This document shows, piece after piece, positions 61,230 through 64,000 of a stretch of DNA of 64,000 nucleotides (positions are counted from its first letter, which is position 1; the number at the start of each line of letters is the position of its first letter). A program made the translations under genes and the position numbers. The notes beneath the pieces were generated by a model, which saw only the letters and a program-made list of their open reading frames with translations, was not told where the DNA came from and searched no databases. The stretch covers positions 27,608,668 to 27,672,667 of the forward strand of contig OZ020517.1 in NCBI GenBank assembly GCA_963971425.1. The letters are read 5' to 3'. Origin of the DNA: Bryoerythrophyllum caledonicum. Its lineage: Eukaryota; Streptophyta; Bryopsida; Pottiales; Pottiaceae.

Positions 61230-62970
61230 TCGAGAGCGTCTCCTGTCCCCTCCGTCACCAACAATTTACATACTAAACCTAATACCGCCTCTCAAAAACA
61301 CTACCTGTCCGCAACACACGAACACACCATGACCGCCAACCTAAGAACTGCAAACCAGGCGGCAGAAGACGTTCTCAAAACAACGGCCAACCAGGAGCGA
61401 CAAGATTACACGTTACATTTCCGTTGCAGAAACGCGATCAACACCTCCAGCTCCTCAACCAACAAACTACTCCGTAAACCTCACAGCGCTACGAAACAAA
61501 GCCGATCAGAAATCAACATTCTCACAAACCTTCCAAAGATCCAAGAAAACTAACTCTGGTACCGCAAAGGAGAGCAACAAAAAGCTCACATAACTAGCCG
61601 TAATCTCCCTTTCCTCACTGAGTACGCTCACAAGCTTATTCTCTCTCTCTCTCTCTCCCCCTCTCCAAGCGCACGAAGACAAAGCGCCTCTCCGCTCCTC
61701 TCTCTCAGTTTTTAGATGAAGTTCCCCAAACAGCGCAGCGCCAAACGCGCCGTCGCCACGTGATCCCGGGAGCTCGCGGCTTCCGAGCTGCTACAGTACC
61801 GCGTCCTCCTGCACACTCTCTCACGCTCTCTTAACTCAACTCAGCGAGACTTGCTCCTCCTCCGTCGTCGTCGTCATTCCTGGAAGCGCACCACTACTAC
61901 TACTACTACCTCTCCACCACTTCCACTCCGCCATTGATTTTAAAACCGCCTACAGACTTCCCGCACTTCGGCAGACTGAAGACAGCGAGGCTTCTGCAAG
62001 AGCTGCGCTGCAAATTAATGACTCAAGTGAGGCGACTGCTGATGCTGCAGACAGACTGACTGCCACTGCAAATGCAGTCTCGCTCTCTCTCTCACACACA
62101 CACATACACACACGCACACACACAAAACATACACACTTTCCACTTCTTCGCTCCAAGCCTGTTTAGTTCCTGAATCTACGATTCGGCTGCATTTAGGTGG
62201 TGAGGATCTAGGAACGGGGAACATGTTTAATTAGGAAGACTAAGCGCGTTTAAGCCTTCGGATAAACAAAGGCGGAGATGATTAAGAAACTACTCTTTTT
62301 CTAGAATTCCGCCGAGGAAATGTTCAAACGACGGTTTTAGGACGTGGTCACGGTTCTCGGTACCTAAGATTATTTCCCAATGTAAAACGAAGGTTAAAGT
62401 CTCCGAATACAGAAAGGCGTCACTGAAGACGGATTTTTGTAGATTTTCTCGTTGGTAATCTGCGATGTGAGTAGATGATGGCGGATTTAGGCCGAGTGAC
62501 GGATTTAGGGGCCTGTGACGGACTTGGGGACATTCGATGAGTCTAGGATTTTTGTATATATTTGAGGTAGATGTACGCCGAGAGAAAGATATAGGCTACG
62601 CTGTGGGTTGAGATCTAGTTTTTTCATTAGTTATTTGGGGATAACGACGGGTTTGGGTATTGGGTGAAAGCTACTAGTGAGTTGAATGGACAGCTTCCAC
62701 ATGAAGTGTGGGGGTTTCAATGCCGTGGGGCTGCAGTAATAATGACAATGATGAGGTGCTCTTATTATAATTTTATTGACGCTTTGGAAAGAGGAGTGTT
62801 GCTATTATGATGATCTAGTGGGTTGTTTTTTCAATGAGTTATGTTGGTTATTATTTAATAGGTGTTTTATATTCCGTGACGTGACATGATTGGGAATCGA
62901 ATTCGTGAAATTCTCTTAGATTAGAGTTTTATGATTCTAGTGGTTTTTTCTTTATTGGATTATGTTGGTT
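61230..62970. other. Promoter/leader region with microsatellites, then spacer
   Basis: Holds (CT)n at about 61639-61662, (TAC)n at about 61889-61907 and an imperfect (CA)n at about 62093-62126. The first two lie upstream of the minus-strand gene and are probably in its leader or promoter. The remainder shows no gene. Confidence 0.5.
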
Positions 62971-62987
62971 TTTTTGACCCTTTAAGG

Positions 62988-63280
62988 CCTACAAGGCCCT
63001 AGCAGGTCGAGTTTGGTGTTTTTGCTCTTCTGATTCTTTCCACAATTGGCCGTTGTCTCTCACGTCTTCTTAATGCATTTCAAGCTCCTCGTTATCTTTT
63101 CAACTGATCTCTCCAATCTCCAATCCATGCAGGTATTACAATAAAGTGGAGTTAAACTACAATGATTCCTGTGAAGTGGGGTCGTGGTGAAATGTATCAA
63201 CTATGTAGATGATGTTCTTCCTAAAATATCAGGCTTGTAGATTCTCTTAGGCTCTTATGGTCCACTTTGACGTTAAAGGG
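62988..63280. mobile_element. Probable 293-bp TTAA-flanked element
   Basis: TTGA (mutated TTAA, 62984-62987) and TTAA (63281-63284) flank ends CCCTTTAAGGCC and, as complement of the right end, CCCTTTAACGTCAAAG. Interior non-coding. Confidence 0.5.
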
Positions 63281-63284
63281 TTAA

Positions 63285-64000
63285 TAGGTGTAATAGTTCG
63301 ATGTTTGGTGATATTCTTGAGGGATCAATTTTTCCTGGATGTCATTAAAGTCTTTAAGAAAGTTGACAAAGAAGGGAGAGAGTGGGTGAGATATAAACTC
63401 TAAGCATATGTAGAGCATGAAAGATTATGTGCTTTCTTTTTCTTGCACCAATGAAATGCATGAGTAGTAATTTGCAATCATAGTTCTTGGGCCGTACTAA
63501 ATGCAAGCTAAAGCTCCCCCATTGTACTCCAAGTTCATGAGGAGTTGAGTGGTCCTTCCCCAATACCTTTTCCAAGCCACGTCATCCTCTCCTTGTGGCC
63601 CTTGTTACTAGATAAAATTGTTGAGTAGAGGTGACATACAGGAAAATTTCACCTCCTCTCATTCTAAGAACAATTTCATTATGTGATTTTTTTGGAGATA
63701 TTAGAACTAATTGACAAGGTCTATTTATATGTTGTCGGTTTTTTCCCTTTACCTCTTTATTTCATGAATTATAAAAAAAAATTACAAAAAATTATGGTCT
63801 CTCACTTAGGGTCATTGTTGATTATGTATGAAAGCTTGGTGGTCTCTTAACTTCACGTGCAAGTTCAACTCAAATTAAAGATGAACATTCATGTACATTT
63901 ACCGCTCAAGTTCAACCAGCATGAGTCTCTAGCTTTACATAATCAGGCAAAGTGATTAATAGTGGATTTGACTTCGAAGTTCAATAGGCTCAAGGGGAGC
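63285..64000. other. Gene-less spacer to window end
   Basis: No exon or element recognised; about 63480-63580 (agctaaagctccccc) resembles in reverse text near 24365-24395 (gggggagctttagcttgcat), so it is probably repeat-derived. Confidence 0.4.

Overview
This is plant nuclear DNA. The genes are intron-rich, with GC-rich first exons set in AT-rich, transposon-filled spacers, and their products are typical land-plant housekeeping proteins: NEDD1, a plastid-type glutathione peroxidase, hydroxypyruvate reductase, RPN6 and an NFKBIL1 homologue. A bryophyte or other early-diverging land plant fits the short introns and the mobile-element content, but this is inference and I cannot name a species.

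Layout. 1-2000: minus-strand, multi-exon gene of unknown function running off the left edge. 2200-11600: dense nested mobile-element cluster (TTAA-flanked elements, TA-flanked MITEs, a dead Tc1/mariner transposase). 11680-23768: four minus-strand genes, which are (left to right) hydroxypyruvate/glyoxylate reductase, a small unrecognised two-exon gene, NEDD1 (11 exons) and glutathione peroxidase (6 exons). 23800-28200: spacer with a decayed Helitron. 28236-29265: 28-bp minisatellite ending about 150 bp before the ATG of the proteasome lid subunit RPN6 (29416-30865). 33278-36729: NFKBIL1-like ankyrin gene (8 exons). 37000-51200: gene-poor and repeat-rich, with Helitron-like termini, a Myb/SANT-like transposon ORF fragment, a 1.3-kb foldback element and several TTAA elements. 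51246-52519: possible small gene with a palindromic element in its intron. 53174-54741: a two-exon acidic/Ser-rich protein with an IPFLWELTPGTPK motif (DUF688-like). 59666-61228: a Ser-rich plant protein with an ADELFxxG motif (MAKR/DUF1645-like). The remainder is spacer with MITEs and microsatellites.

The genes show no pathway clustering. Two products relate to photosynthetic metabolism and peroxide detoxification (hydroxypyruvate reductase, glutathione peroxidase); the others serve microtubule nucleation, the proteasome and probably nuclear RNA processing.

The most unusual feature is a population of at least a dozen non-autonomous elements, 0.1-0.95 kb long, each flanked by TTAA and ending in CCC(C)TTTAA/CCCCTAAAG-like inverted repeats. 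One nested insertion has a matching uninterrupted site elsewhere in the window, and a second can be read against a related intact element. Both show that TTAA itself is the duplicated target. This is the signature of the piggyBac superfamily, which is seldom described in land plants. The six ~0.93-kb copies share their left ~700 bp but carry three different right-hand modules. No autonomous transposase for them is visible here.
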